Assembly: GCA_964395715.1 (NCBI GenBank) | Contig: CAYNAU010000001.1 | Coordinates: 620,001-684,000 of the forward strand | DNA from: Porticoccus sp964395715 | Lineage (GTDB): Bacteria; Pseudomonadota; Gammaproteobacteria; Pseudomonadales; Porticoccaceae | Reading direction: 5' to 3' | Length of the DNA: 64,000 bases | Shown here: in pieces, positions 35,339 to 44,427 of the stretch | Numbering within the stretch: the first letter of the stretch is position 1 | Layout of the letters: each line of letters starts with the position of its first letter | Notes under the pieces: generated by a model | Seen by the model: only the letters and a program-made list of their open reading frames with translations | Told to the model about the DNA's origin: nothing | The model's database searches: none | Translations under genes and position numbers: made by a program

Positions 35339-36361
35339 ATGATTCGCGCAGCCATTAATGGATACGGGCGCATTGGTCGTTCGGTGTTGCGGGCGCTCTA
35401 CGAGTCTGGAGCCCGTGACGAGATTCAGGTGGTGGCCATCAATGAGCCGGCCGACTGCAAAACCATTGCCCACTTGACCAAATACGATTCCACCCACGGT
35501 CGCTTTCCCGGCTCCGTGACGGTGGAGGATGACCTGTTGACCATCAACGGCGACCCGATTTCGGTATTCCACAGTGAGGATATTCTTGCCCTGCCATGGC
35601 GGGAACTGGCTGTGGACGTGGTGCTGGAATGTAGCGGCGCGTTTACAGATCGAGCCACCGCGGAGCAACACCTCGCTGCCGGAGCGGGTAAGGTGCTGTT
35701 TTCACAGCCTGCCGAGTCCAGCGTTGATGCGACGGTGGTGCTGGGCGTTAACGAGCACAGGCTGACCGGCCAGGAAACGGTAATTTCCAATGCCTCCTGT
35801 TCAACCAACTGCGTGATTCCTGTTATAGATGCACTGCACCGGGCTTTCGGTGTGGAGGGCGGTGTGATCACCACCATCCACTCGGCAATGAATGACCAGC
35901 CGGTGATTGATGCGTACCACCATACGGATTTGCGAAAAACCCGTGCGGCCATGCAGTCCATTATTCCTGTGGATACAGGGCTGGCCCGGGGAATCGACCG
36001 CCTGCTGCCAGAGTTGAGCGGCCGTTTTGAAGCCCAGGCAATGCGGGTGCCGACACTGAACGTGTCTGCCATCGACCTGTCTGTTCTGCTGCAGGTGGAT
36101 GTGGATGCAGCGACAGTGAACCAGGTGCTGCAAGAGGTGGCGAAAAATCGGCTGGCAGGCATCCTCGGATACACCGAGGAACCGTTGGCTTCCTGCGATT
36201 TTAATCACGATCCCCGCAGCGGCATTGTCGATGCCAGTCAGACCCGGGTCAGTCAGCGGCGGCTGGTCAAGGTTCTGGTCTGGTTTGACAACGAGTGGGG
36301 CTATGCCAATCGCATGGTGGAGCTGGTGAAGCACTGGGCCCCCATGTCGAGTATCAGTTGA
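35339..36361 (+). CDS. epd: D-erythrose-4-phosphate dehydrogenase (GAPDH family)
   Basis: This NAD+-dependent 340-residue enzyme of the GAPDH family has its catalytic cysteine in SNASCSTNCVIPVIDAL. The N-terminal Rossmann motif is AINGYGRIGRSVLRALYE, and the C-terminal segment is VLVWFDNEWGYANRMVEL. Position between tkt and pgk matches epd of E. coli and pseudomonads, where the product feeds pyridoxal phosphate synthesis. Sequence alone does not exclude use as a glyceraldehyde-3-phosphate dehydrogenase in this operon. Confidence 0.88.
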   Translation: MIRAAINGYGRIGRSVLRALYESGARDEIQVVAINEPADCKTIAHLTKYDSTHGRFPGSVTVEDDLLTINGDPISVFHSEDILALPWRELAVDVVLECSGAFTDRATAEQHLAAGAGKVLFSQPAESSVDATVVLGVNEHRLTGQETVISNASCSTNCVIPVIDALHRAFGVEGGVITTIHSAMNDQPVIDAYHHTDLRKTRAAMQSIIPVDTGLARGIDRLLPELSGRFEAQAMRVPTLNVSAIDLSVLLQVDVDAATVNQVLQEVAKNRLAGILGYTEEPLASCDFNHDPRSGIVDASQTRVSQRRLVKVLVWFDNEWGYANRMVELVKHWAPMSSIS

Positions 36362-36381
36362 GTATAAAAGGTAATTTCAAG

Positions 36382-37551
36382 ATGGCATTGAATGTATTGA
36401 AAATGGTGGACCTGGACCTGGCGGGCAAGCGTGTCCTGATCCGCGAAGACCTCAATGTGCCGGTAAAGGATGGTGTGGTGACTTCCGACGTCCGTATCCG
36501 TGCCGCGTTACCCACGATCGAGCAGGCGCTTGCCGCGGGGGCGAAAGTCATTGTGATGTCCCACCTGGGGCGTCCCACGGAAGGACAGTTTGAGGCGGAA
36601 TTTGCCATGCAGCCGGTGGCAGATCACTTGGGCAAATTGCTGGGCAGAGAAGTTGCTGTCCTGTCGGACTGGCAGCAGGGGGTCGAGCTGGAAAATGGCC
36701 AGCTGGCATTGCTGGAAAATGTCCGTTTCAATCCCGGCGAGAAAAAAGACGATGAGACCTTGTCCCGTGCCTATGCCGATCTCTGCGATATTTTTGTAAT
36801 GGATGCCTTTGGTACGGCACACCGCGCCCAAGCCTCCACCCATGGCGTAGCCCGTTTTGCGCCGGTCGCCTGTGCTGGCCCACTGCTGGCTGCGGAGCTG
36901 GATGCCCTGGAAAAATCTCTCGCCAATCCAGCCAGACCGATGGTGGCGATCGTTGGCGGTTCCAAGGTGTCCACCAAGCTGACCGTGCTGGAAACGTTGT
37001 CGGACAAGGTTGACCAGCTGATTGTCGGTGGTGGTATCGCCAACACGTTTCTGGCCGCCGCCGGGTTGCCCGTGGGCAAATCTCTCTGTGAGCACGAACT
37101 GATTCCCCAGGCTAAATCGCTGATGGCGAAAACCCAAATTCCCCTACCGAGCGATGTGGTGGTGGGCACAGAATTTTCCGAGTCTGCAACAGCGACGCTG
37201 AAACAGGCTTCTGAGGTGGGTGCGGACGACATGATCTTCGATATCGGCCCGGAAACTGCTGCCGTGCTAGCCGATATCCTGCGCAATGCCGGTACCATTA
37301 TCTGGAATGGCCCAGTGGGGGTGTTTGAATTTGACCAGTTTGGTGCGGGTACCCAGGCCATTGCCGAGGCGATTGCCGCCAACCAGGGTTTTTCCATTGC
37401 CGGTGGTGGCGACACCCTGGCCGCGGTGGATAAATATGGTATCGCTGATAAAGTTTCCTATATTTCTACTGGTGGGGGCGCATTTCTGGAATATGTCGAA
37501 GGCAAGGTTCTACCCGCGGTAGCCATTCTGGAAGCACGGGCCCAAAACTGA
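36382..37551 (+). CDS. pgk: Phosphoglycerate kinase
   Basis: This glycolytic and gluconeogenic kinase interconverts 1,3-bisphosphoglycerate and 3-phosphoglycerate with ADP/ATP. It has 389 residues in two domains. Motifs are KRVLIREDLNVPVKDG, VIVMSHLGRPTEG, VDAFGTAHRAQASTHGVAR-like (MDAFGTAHRAQASTHGVA), VGGSKVSTKLTVLETL and GPVGVFEFDQFGAGT. ATG 36382 has AAAGG upstream and lies 20 bases after the epd stop. Versions starting within epd lack support. Confidence 0.96.
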   Translation: MALNVLKMVDLDLAGKRVLIREDLNVPVKDGVVTSDVRIRAALPTIEQALAAGAKVIVMSHLGRPTEGQFEAEFAMQPVADHLGKLLGREVAVLSDWQQGVELENGQLALLENVRFNPGEKKDDETLSRAYADLCDIFVMDAFGTAHRAQASTHGVARFAPVACAGPLLAAELDALEKSLANPARPMVAIVGGSKVSTKLTVLETLSDKVDQLIVGGGIANTFLAAAGLPVGKSLCEHELIPQAKSLMAKTQIPLPSDVVVGTEFSESATATLKQASEVGADDMIFDIGPETAAVLADILRNAGTIIWNGPVGVFEFDQFGAGTQAIAEAIAANQGFSIAGGGDTLAAVDKYGIADKVSYISTGGGAFLEYVEGKVLPAVAILEARAQN

Positions 37552-37588
37552 AGAGCAAAAGAATACTTACTGAATAAAGGATAATTTC

Positions 37589-38659
37589 ATGGCACTTATT
37601 TCACTGCGCCAATTACTGGATCACGCTGCGGAGCACAGCTACGGTGTGCCGGCATTTAACGTGAATAACCTGGAACAGATGCGGGCTATTATGGAGGCTG
37701 CGGACGAAACGGATTCGCCGGTGATCGTGCAGGCCTCTGCCGGTGCCCGCAAATATGCCGGGGCGCCATTTCTGCGACACCTGATCCTGGCGGCAATCGA
37801 AGAGTTTCCCCATATTCCGGTATGCATGCACCAGGACCATGGCACCAGCCCGGCGGTCTGCCAGCGTTCCATTCAGCTCGGTTTCAGCTCGGTGATGATG
37901 GATGGCTCCTTGCAGGAAGATGGCAAGACCCCGGCGTCCTACGACTATAACGTCGATGTCACCCGGCGCGTGGTGGACATGGCTCACGCCTGCGGCGTTT
38001 CCGTGGAAGGTGAGCTGGGTTGCCTTGGCTCCCTGGAGACCGGGCAGGCCGGTGAAGAGGATGGTGTCGGTGCCGAGGGCACGCTGTCACACGACCAGTT
38101 GCTCACTGACCCTGAAGAGGCGGCGGATTTCGTGGCCAAAACCGGCGTGGATGCCCTGGCTATTGCCATTGGCACTTCTCACGGGGCTTACAAGTTCTCC
38201 CGTCCGCCCACTGGCGATATTCTGGCCATTGAGCGCATCAAGGAAATCAATGCCCGTATTCCCAATACCCACCTGGTGATGCACGGCTCTTCCTCGGTGC
38301 CCCAGGACTGGCTGGCGGTGATTAATGAATACGGCGGCGATATCCCCGAAACTTACGGTGTGCCGGTGGAGGAAATTGTCGAGGGCATCAAGCACGGTGT
38401 GCGCAAGGTGAATATCGACACTGATCTGCGTCTGGCATCAACCGGTGCCGTGCGGCGTTTTCTTGCCAATAACCCGGCCGAGTTTGATCCCCGCAAATAC
38501 CTGAAAGAAACCGTCAAGGCCATGAAAGAAATCTGTCTGGCCCGCTATGAGGCCTTTGGTACAGCAGGCAACGCCGGTAAAATTACTGCTATCGGGCTGG
38601 AGGAGATGTCCTCCCGCTACCAGAGCGGTGCACTGGATCCCAAGGTCAATGCCGGGTGA
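37589..38659 (+). CDS. fba: Class II fructose-1,6-bisphosphate aldolase
   Basis: This zinc-dependent aldolase, of the Calvin-cycle subtype common in proteobacteria, joins glyceraldehyde-3-phosphate and dihydroxyacetone phosphate. It has 356 residues. Markers are YGVPAFNVNNLEQMRAIM, the zinc and catalytic segment VCMHQDHGTSP, SVEGELGCLGSLETG, and GVRKVNIDTDLRLAST. It is last in the tkt-epd-pgk-fba run, with an AAAGGATAATTTC leader; a terminator follows. Confidence 0.96.
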   Translation: MALISLRQLLDHAAEHSYGVPAFNVNNLEQMRAIMEAADETDSPVIVQASAGARKYAGAPFLRHLILAAIEEFPHIPVCMHQDHGTSPAVCQRSIQLGFSSVMMDGSLQEDGKTPASYDYNVDVTRRVVDMAHACGVSVEGELGCLGSLETGQAGEEDGVGAEGTLSHDQLLTDPEEAADFVAKTGVDALAIAIGTSHGAYKFSRPPTGDILAIERIKEINARIPNTHLVMHGSSSVPQDWLAVINEYGGDIPETYGVPVEEIVEGIKHGVRKVNIDTDLRLASTGAVRRFLANNPAEFDPRKYLKETVKAMKEICLARYEAFGTAGNAGKITAIGLEEMSSRYQSGALDPKVNAG

Positions 38660-38669
38660 GTCAGACCAG

Positions 38670-38694
38670 AAGGGCGGTTTAACCGCCCTTTTTT
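38670..38694 (+). terminator. Intrinsic terminator after fba
   Basis: AAGGGCGGTT and AACCGCCCTT form a perfect stem followed by TTTT. It ends the tkt-epd-pgk-fba transcript. Confidence 0.9.
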
Positions 38695-38742
38695 GACCAA
38701 AAGTGGCAGTGGAGCAACCCGGGAGTCAGGAGTTTCAAGCCG

Positions 38743-38976
38743 GTGATTCATAGTAAATATCAGCATGTTCTGTTCGCATTTCTGATGGCGCTGTTCATGT
38801 CCTGCTTTATGTCCCTGGTGATCAGCATTTTTAATGTCGGTCTGGTGGAGAATATCCTCGAGATCTGGTTGCATGCCTGGGCCTTTGCGTTTGTTGTGGC
38901 ATTCCCCTCGGTGATGGTGGTGGCACCCATGGTGAGGCGCCTGGTGATATTGTTGGTTCATGATGACGAACGCTGA
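38743..38976 (+). CDS. DUF2798 small membrane protein
   Basis: This 77-residue protein is mostly two hydrophobic segments (about 8-30 and 45-68). The motifs FAFLMALFMSCFMSLVIS and WLHAWAFAFVVAFPSVMVVAP are typical of DUF2798. The function is unknown. The start is GTG 38743 with GTCAGGAG upstream. Its end overlaps the following hydrolase gene by 17 bases, so the two are probably co-translated. Confidence 0.82.
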   Translation: MIHSKYQHVLFAFLMALFMSCFMSLVISIFNVGLVENILEIWLHAWAFAFVVAFPSVMVVAPMVRRLVILLVHDDER

Positions 38977-39976
38977 AAACGATCCGAACCGGATTGATCC
39001 TGTCGAGACGGCATCTGAGGGGAAGGCTCAGGAGCAGCTCGAAGCGTTGCGGGCCGGCCTGCATAATCTGGCATTTGACGTCACCGTGGATTGGCGCGCC
39101 AGTAATGCAGCCGAGAACTGGTATCTAGACTACTATGGCCTGGCATTGCCGGATGACCTGTCCAGCGTCCGCTATTGCCTGGGCAGTTATTCGTCTTCCG
39201 GATACCAGATAGCGACCCATTACTGGCTGCCGGAAAACCCCCGTGGTACCTACCTTGTGGTACATGGTTATTTTGATCATATTGGCCTGTACGGACACCT
39301 GATCCGCTACCTGCTACGGCGCGGCTATGCGGTGGTTGCCTTTGATCTCCCCGGGCACGGCCTGTCCAGCGGGGAGCGCGTCAGCATCAAAAGTTTTGAC
39401 CGCTATGTGGATGTGTTTTCCGACCTGCTGAGGCAGTGTGAAGCCCACTTTCCCAAACCCTGGAATGCAGTGGGACAGAGTACGGGCGGGGCGATCCTGA
39501 TCAAGTATGTGATGGCGGCAAAGCCCCATCACTACCCCAATGACCTCACCGATGTCGTGGTACTGGCGCCGTTGATACGGCCCCGTGAATGGGTGAAAAG
39601 CCTGCGTACCTACAAGGTCTTTCATCGCATTCTCAAAAAAGTGTCGAGAACCTTCCGGCCCAATACGGCCAATGAGGCATTCAACCAGTTTCTGATGAGT
39701 GCCGATCCGCTCCAGTATGGCTATATCCCGATCGAATGGGTGGCTTCCATGAAACGCTGGACCGAGGAATTTGCCGCCCTGCCGCCCTGTGAATTCCCCC
39801 TGAGAGTGATACAGGGGGACTGTGATACCACCGTGGACTGGCGTTTCAATGTCGGCGCTATCCGCAAGAAATTCCCCAACATGAAGCTGGAGGTGATTCA
39901 TGGTGCCCAGCATCACCTGGTCAATGAGGTCACCTGGCTGCGGGATAAGGTATTTAAGGCCATCGGCGAAGGCTGA
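38960..39976 (+). CDS. Alpha/beta-hydrolase (lysophospholipase/monoacylglycerol lipase-like)
   Basis: This is a 338-residue serine hydrolase of the Hydrolase_4 group. The oxyanion strand is VVHGYFDHIGLYGHL, the nucleophile elbow is VGQSTGGAILIKY, the acid lies after the VIQGDCDTTVDW strand and the histidine in HGAQHHLVNE. The substrate is unknown; relatives cleave lysophospholipids or monoglycerides. The first 40 residues are charged and not conserved. ATG 38960 overlaps the DUF2798 gene; ATG 38963 is equivalent. Confidence 0.87.
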   Translation: MMTNAENDPNRIDPVETASEGKAQEQLEALRAGLHNLAFDVTVDWRASNAAENWYLDYYGLALPDDLSSVRYCLGSYSSSGYQIATHYWLPENPRGTYLVVHGYFDHIGLYGHLIRYLLRRGYAVVAFDLPGHGLSSGERVSIKSFDRYVDVFSDLLRQCEAHFPKPWNAVGQSTGGAILIKYVMAAKPHHYPNDLTDVVVLAPLIRPREWVKSLRTYKVFHRILKKVSRTFRPNTANEAFNQFLMSADPLQYGYIPIEWVASMKRWTEEFAALPPCEFPLRVIQGDCDTTVDWRFNVGAIRKKFPNMKLEVIHGAQHHLVNEVTWLRDKVFKAIGEG

Positions 39977-40000
39977 TGTTTTCTGCCACAAAGTCGACAC

Positions 40001-40033
40001 ACAAAAAAACCGCCGTAATGGCGGTTTTTTTGT
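40001..40033. terminator. Bidirectional terminator between hydrolase and serA
   Basis: A perfect 14-bp stem (ACAAAAAAACCGCC with its complement, loop GTAAT) has A- and T-runs at either end and lies between two convergent genes. Confidence 0.92.
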
Positions 40034-40050
40034 AATAGCGGTGTGTCAGG

Positions 40051-41280
40051 TCAAAAAAGAACCCGGCAGCGGATGGTGCCTTCAATGGTGCGCAGTTCCT
40101 TGAGCGCCAGGTCGCTGTATTCAGCATCCACATCGATGACCACGTAACCCACGGACTCGGTGGTCTGAAGGTATTGACCGCTGATATTGATATTGTTGTC
40201 CGAGAACACGTGGTTGATGGCAGTCATGATCCCCGGTGTGTTGTGGTGAACATGCAGCAGGCGGTGAGTGCCCGAGTGGGAGGGCAGTGACACCTGCGGG
40301 AAGTTCACGGCACTGATCGTGGTGCCGTTGTCGCTGTACTTGACCAGTTTTTCGGCGACTTCGAGACCAATGTTTTCCTGGGCTTCCTGGGTGGAGCCGC
40401 CGATGTGCGGTGTGAGGATGACATTGTCATACTTGCGCAGCGGTGACACGAATTCTTCCTGGTTGGATTTTGGCTCCACCGGGAACACGTCGATGGCGGC
40501 ACCGCTGATCTGCTTGGTTTCCAGGCGGCCACACAGGGCATCGATGTCCACCACTTTGCCGCGCGCGGCATTGATCAGGATGGCGCCTTTTTTCATGGCG
40601 GCCAGTTGGTCAGCGCCCATCATGTTGCGGGTAGCCGTGGTATCCGGCACATGCAGGGAGACAACGTCGGAAATACGCAACAGCTCACGCAGGGAGCCTA
40701 TCTGTTCGGCGTTGCCCAGCGGCAGCTTGGTGACGACATCGTAAAATCTCACCTTCATGCCCATGGCCTCGGCCATGACGCTGACCTGGCTGCCGATATT
40801 GCCATAGCCGATAATGCCAAAGGTCTTGCCGCGCACCTCGAAAGAGTTGGTGGCGGTTTTCAGCCAATCACCCTTGTGGGCAGCGGCATTTTTCTCCGGT
40901 ATACCGCGCATCAGCATGATGGTTTCCGCAATTACCAGTTCCGCCACGCTGCGGGTGTTGGAGTAGGGGGCGTTGAAAACCACAACACCATGCTCGGTGG
41001 CCGCCTGCAGGTCTACCTGGTTGGTGCCGATGCAGAAGCAGCCGACGCCGATCAGCTTGCTGGCGGCTTCCAGAACGCGACGGTTTAGCTGGGTGCGCGA
41101 GCGTATGCCCACAAAATGAAAATCCTTGATCTTGTCCACCAGCTGGTCTTCAGACAGCGCCGCTTTCAGGTATTCCACATTGGTATAGCCGGCGGCTTCC
41201 AGGGTGGTGACCGCCGAGGGGTGAACGCCCTCCAGCAGTAGAAACTTAATCTTGGATTTGTTCAGGGAAAAATTGACCAT
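40051..41280 (-). CDS. serA: D-3-phosphoglycerate dehydrogenase SerA
   Basis: SerA makes 3-phosphohydroxypyruvate, the first step of serine synthesis, with NAD+. It has 409 residues, the E. coli-type length. The catalytic domain starts at LLLEGVHPSAV, the Rossmann motif is GIIGYGNIGSQVSVMAE, the catalytic histidine region is LTPHIGGSTQEAQENIG, and a C-terminal ACT domain (about 335-409; TPGIMTAINHVFSDNNINISG) binds serine for feedback control. It is divergent from a D-2-hydroxyglutarate dehydrogenase, a functional pair in pseudomonads. Confidence 0.96.
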   Translation of the reverse strand: MVNFSLNKSKIKFLLLEGVHPSAVTTLEAAGYTNVEYLKAALSEDQLVDKIKDFHFVGIRSRTQLNRRVLEAASKLIGVGCFCIGTNQVDLQAATEHGVVVFNAPYSNTRSVAELVIAETIMLMRGIPEKNAAAHKGDWLKTATNSFEVRGKTFGIIGYGNIGSQVSVMAEAMGMKVRFYDVVTKLPLGNAEQIGSLRELLRISDVVSLHVPDTTATRNMMGADQLAAMKKGAILINAARGKVVDIDALCGRLETKQISGAAIDVFPVEPKSNQEEFVSPLRKYDNVILTPHIGGSTQEAQENIGLEVAEKLVKYSDNGTTISAVNFPQVSLPSHSGTHRLLHVHHNTPGIMTAINHVFSDNNINISGQYLQTTESVGYVVIDVDAEYSDLALKELRTIEGTIRCRVLF

Positions 41281-41313
41281 ACGCTCCTCGATCCGGTGGC
41301 CATACAGCTATCT

Positions 41314-41349
41314 AAAAAAAAGGGCGGCTATGATACCATGCACGCCCTT
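41314..41349. promoter_or_regulatory. serA / D2HGDH divergent promoter with hairpin and T-run
   Basis: AAGGGCG (41320) and CGCCCTT (41343) are inverted arms around 16 bases. On the minus strand the hairpin is followed by eight T, so it looks like a terminator within the serA leader. TATGAT at 41329-41334 (plus) and its minus reading TATCAT both resemble -10 elements, so the inverted repeat may instead be an operator over overlapping promoters. Confidence 0.45.
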
Positions 41350-41383
41350 CGATAACTGCTCCTATTTTGTAGAGGATTCCGAG

Positions 41384-42784
41384 ATGACGGTTGCCCCCCC
41401 AGTCATTGAAAAATTGCGTGAAATTGTTGGTGAACAGCGAGTGCTAACAGACGATAGCGCCTTTCAGCAATACGGTGTGGATCGGACCACAATCTGGCAG
41501 CCGGCCCCCGGGGTGGTGGTGTTGCCGGAGACCACCGAGCAGGTTCAAGCCATTGTGCAGCTGGCCAATGCGGAAAAGCTGGCCATTGTGCCTTCCGGTG
41601 GTCGCACCGGGCTCAGTGGGGGCGCTGTGGCCCTGAATGGTGAAATTGTGATTGCCCTGGACCGCATGAACAAGGTACTAGATTTCAACGCTGTGGACCG
41701 AAGCGTGACCGTACAGGCGGGCATGATCACACAACAATTACAGGAGTTTGCCGAACAGCAGGGGCTGTTTTACCCGGTGGACTTCGCTTCCACAGGTTCC
41801 AGCCAGGTCGGCGGCAATATCGCCACCAATGCCGGCGGTATCAAGGTGATCCGTTACGGCATGACCCGCGACTGGGTGCTGGGGCTGAAAGTGGTGGATG
41901 GCCATGGCCACATTCTCGATCTCAACCACGGCCTGGTGAAAAATAATACCGGCCTCGACTTCCGTCATCTGTTTATCGGTTCCGAGGGCACCCTGGGTAT
42001 CATCACCGAGGCGACCCTTGGGCTGACCAAGCCCCCGAAAGAGCTGAGTGTGCTGGTGCTGGGGGTGTCAGACATACCCAGCATTATCGATGTGCTGAAA
42101 GTCTTTAATGACGGCATGGACTTAACCGCGTTCGAGTTCTTTACCCACAATGGCATGGAGCGGGTGGTGGACCACAGCGAAGTGCCGACACCCTTTGAGT
42201 CCGAAGCGCCCTGTTATGCGCTGCTGGAATTCGAGCAAACGTCCGAGGCGGAGCTGGATCGCGCCATGGAATTGTTTGAAACCTGCGTCATGGAAGGCTG
42301 GGTGCTGGACGGCGTCATCAGCCAGAGCCTGACCCAGGCGGAAAATCTCTGGAAGCTGCGTGAGGACATGTCGGAAACCCTCTCCCAGTGGAAGCCCTAT
42401 AAAAATGATATCAGCGTCAATGTGTCGCGCATGCCGGAATTCATTGCCCGGGCAGAGGCGTTGGTGTCCGAGCAGTACCCGGATTTTGAAGTGGTCTGGT
42501 ATGGCCATATCGGTGACGGCAACCTGCACCTGAATATCCTCAAGCCCGACGAGCTGTCAATTGACGATTTTACCGCCCGCTGCAGTGGCGTCAGCAAGCA
42601 GATCGGAGCCCTGGTTGAAGAATTTCACGGCAGTGTTTCCGCCGAGCACGGCGTTGGCTTGCTGAAAAAGGATTTGTTAAGTTACAGTCGATCAGCTGCC
42701 GAAGTGGCCCTGATGCAGCAAGTGAAAAAAGCCTTCGACCCCAATGGCATCATGAATCCCGGCAAAGTGGTGGATGCCATCTGA
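41384..42784 (+). CDS. FAD-linked D-2-hydroxyglutarate dehydrogenase (GlcD/VAO family)
   Basis: This 466-residue flavoprotein has the FAD-binding PCMH domain (about 40-220): VVLPETTEQVQAIVQLANAE, IVPSGGRTGLSGGAV and STGSSQVGGNIATNAGG. A C-terminal oxidase domain carries the metal-binding segments VVWYGHIGDGNLHLN and EEFHGSVSAEHGVG. SerA of pseudomonads reduces 2-oxoglutarate to D-2-hydroxyglutarate as part of its cycle, and the divergent dehydrogenase reoxidises it; position and sequence match that partner. D-lactate or glycolate oxidase activity is the alternative. ATG 41384 follows AGAGGA. Confidence 0.88.
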   Translation: MTVAPPVIEKLREIVGEQRVLTDDSAFQQYGVDRTTIWQPAPGVVVLPETTEQVQAIVQLANAEKLAIVPSGGRTGLSGGAVALNGEIVIALDRMNKVLDFNAVDRSVTVQAGMITQQLQEFAEQQGLFYPVDFASTGSSQVGGNIATNAGGIKVIRYGMTRDWVLGLKVVDGHGHILDLNHGLVKNNTGLDFRHLFIGSEGTLGIITEATLGLTKPPKELSVLVLGVSDIPSIIDVLKVFNDGMDLTAFEFFTHNGMERVVDHSEVPTPFESEAPCYALLEFEQTSEAELDRAMELFETCVMEGWVLDGVISQSLTQAENLWKLREDMSETLSQWKPYKNDISVNVSRMPEFIARAEALVSEQYPDFEVVWYGHIGDGNLHLNILKPDELSIDDFTARCSGVSKQIGALVEEFHGSVSAEHGVGLLKKDLLSYSRSAAEVALMQQVKKAFDPNGIMNPGKVVDAI

Positions 42785-42807
42785 TATAACCCCCAGGGAG
42801 AGTCCCC

Positions 42808-43194
42808 GTGACCGAGCAGATGTCAGAAGAACCCTTGCCCCTCAGCGGTGAAGTGATCAGCGCGGTTGAAGAGGAAAAACTCAAGAATCTCACCCTGCTG
42901 GTGTATCTCCTGCAGGGGCTGAGTCTGGTGGTGGGTCTGACCGCTGTCGCCGGGGTGATAATCAATTACCTGAAACGCGACGAGGTACGCGGCACCTACC
43001 TTGAGTCCCACTTCAACTGGCAGATCAAAACCTTCTGGTGGTTGCTGGCGGGTGTGGTAATCGGCTCGTTGCTGGCCTTTGTGTTGATCGGCTTTGTGGT
43101 GCTGTTTGCGGTGTGGGTCTGGTACATCTACCGGATTGTGAAGGGCTGGCTGGCCCTCAATGACGGCAAAGGAATTGACAATGTACTACCTTGA
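42808..43194 (+). CDS. DUF4870-like small membrane protein
   Basis: This 128-residue protein has a soluble charged N-terminus (about 25 residues) and three hydrophobic segments (LVYLLQGLSLVVGLTAVAGV, TFWWLLAGVVIGSLLAFVLI and FVVLFAVWVWYIYRIVKG). The pattern and the phrase YLESHFNWQIKTFWW fit the DUF4870/Tic20-like group of unknown function. The start is GTG 42808 with AGGGAG 7 bases upstream. It overlaps the next gene by 14 bases. Confidence 0.8.
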   Translation: MTEQMSEEPLPLSGEVISAVEEEKLKNLTLLVYLLQGLSLVVGLTAVAGVIINYLKRDEVRGTYLESHFNWQIKTFWWLLAGVVIGSLLAFVLIGFVVLFAVWVWYIYRIVKGWLALNDGKGIDNVLP

Positions 43195-43858
43195 TCACTC
43201 GCTGCACTTTGCCAATGGCCGGTCGGCAGAAATTCCCGCCGGCAAAGTGGTCTGTGTGGGCCTCAATTACCGCGACCATATCAGTGAGATGAACAGCCAG
43301 GCCGCCAGCGAGCCGGTACTGTTCATGAAACCCTCCACAGCCCTGGCCTCCCTGGAACAACCCGTGGCCATTCCCGTGGCCTATGGCGCCTGCCACCACG
43401 AAGCGGAAATGGCGGTGCTGATTGGGGAGCAACTGACCGAGTGTACCGAGCAGCAGGCGGAAGCTGCCATTGTCGGTGTCGGCGTGGCTCTGGATCTGAC
43501 CCTGCGGGAACTGCAGGCGCAGCTCAAGCAGAAAGGCCATCCCTGGGACAAGGCCAAGGGCTTCGATGGCGCCTGTGCCGCCTCGGCATTTGTGGAGCGC
43601 GCCAGGGTGCCGGACCTGCAAAACGTCCAGATTCGGCTGACGCTGAACGGCGAAGTGCGCCAGGAATCCAATACCCGCCTGATGATTACCCCGGTGCCGC
43701 AATTGCTGGCATACATCTCCCGCTTTTTTACCCTGATGCCCGGCGATATTGTACTGACCGGAACCCCGGCCGGTGTCGGTCCGCTGGCACCCGGGGACCA
43801 GCTGACCGTCGAGTTGGTGGACCTCATCTCGGTTTCAACCTCGGTCGTGGCACGTTAA
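43181..43858 (+). CDS. Fumarylacetoacetate hydrolase family protein
   Basis: This 225-residue metal-dependent protein contains one FAH domain from near its start: KVVCVGLNYRDHISEM, the metal ligands in HHEAEMAVLIG, DLTLRELQAQLKQKGHPWDK-type substrate loop (split as DLTLRELQAQ and KGHPWDKAKGFD), and PGDIVLTGTPAGVGPL. Relatives are acylpyruvate hydrolases and oxaloacetate decarboxylases; the exact substrate is not visible. ATG 43181 with AAAGGA upstream is preferred; the longer start at 43160 lies in the previous gene. Confidence 0.88.
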   Translation: MYYLDHSLHFANGRSAEIPAGKVVCVGLNYRDHISEMNSQAASEPVLFMKPSTALASLEQPVAIPVAYGACHHEAEMAVLIGEQLTECTEQQAEAAIVGVGVALDLTLRELQAQLKQKGHPWDKAKGFDGACAASAFVERARVPDLQNVQIRLTLNGEVRQESNTRLMITPVPQLLAYISRFFTLMPGDIVLTGTPAGVGPLAPGDQLTVELVDLISVSTSVVAR

Positions 43859-43947
43859 CGATCCACATTGACGGCAGCGCCCATGCACTCTCGGCCACCG
43901 CATCTGCTATGCTCAATGGCCAAGTCCGTTCCTCAAGAGGTGTTTAC

Positions 43948-44427
43948 ATGACCATTTCCGTAGGCGAAGCCATGCCCAACATCACCGTGAAAACCATGGG
44001 TGAGAAAGGCCCGGTGGACATCGCCACCGACGACATTTTCAAGGGTAAAAAGGTGGTGCTGTTTGCAGTTCCCGGTGCGTTTACCCCCGGTTGCAGCCTG
44101 ACACACTTGCCCGGCTATGTGGTGCTGGCAGACCAGATCAAGGCCAAGGGCGTGGACACCATTGTCTGCATGTCGGTAAATGATGCCTTTGTCATGGACG
44201 CCTGGGGCAAAGCCCAGAATGCCGACGAGCTGCTGATGCTGGCCGATGGCAATGGCCAGTTTGCCACTGCTCTCGGCCTCGAAGTCGATGCCAGCGGTTA
44301 CGGCATGGGCTTGCGCAGCAAGCGCTTTGCGTTGATTGCCGAGGACGGCATCGTCACCCATCTGGCGGTAGAGCCCGCGGGTGGCATTGATGTCAGTTCG
44401 GCGGAGAAGATACTTGCCGAACTCTGA
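43948..44427 (+). CDS. Peroxiredoxin of the Prx5 group
   Basis: This 159-residue thiol peroxidase reduces hydroperoxides. The peroxidatic cysteine lies in the Prx5 motif PGAFTPGCSLTHLPGYV, and the active-site arginine region near the C-terminus is GMGLRSKRFALI. VCMSVNDAFVMDAWGKA is also typical of this group. ATG 43948 follows AGAGG and begins at the conserved N-terminus; the same frame stays open far upstream through the FAH gene, but that is an out-of-frame shadow of it. Confidence 0.92.
   Translation: MTISVGEAMPNITVKTMGEKGPVDIATDDIFKGKKVVLFAVPGAFTPGCSLTHLPGYVVLADQIKAKGVDTIVCMSVNDAFVMDAWGKAQNADELLMLADGNGQFATALGLEVDASGYGMGLRSKRFALIAEDGIVTHLAVEPAGGIDVSSAEKILAEL

Noticed and set aside
43441..43947. 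Long in-frame extension upstream of the peroxiredoxin, which would suggest a fusion
   Set aside because: This stretch is an out-of-frame reading of the FAH-family gene; the peroxiredoxin has its own ribosome-binding site and a family-like start at 43948.
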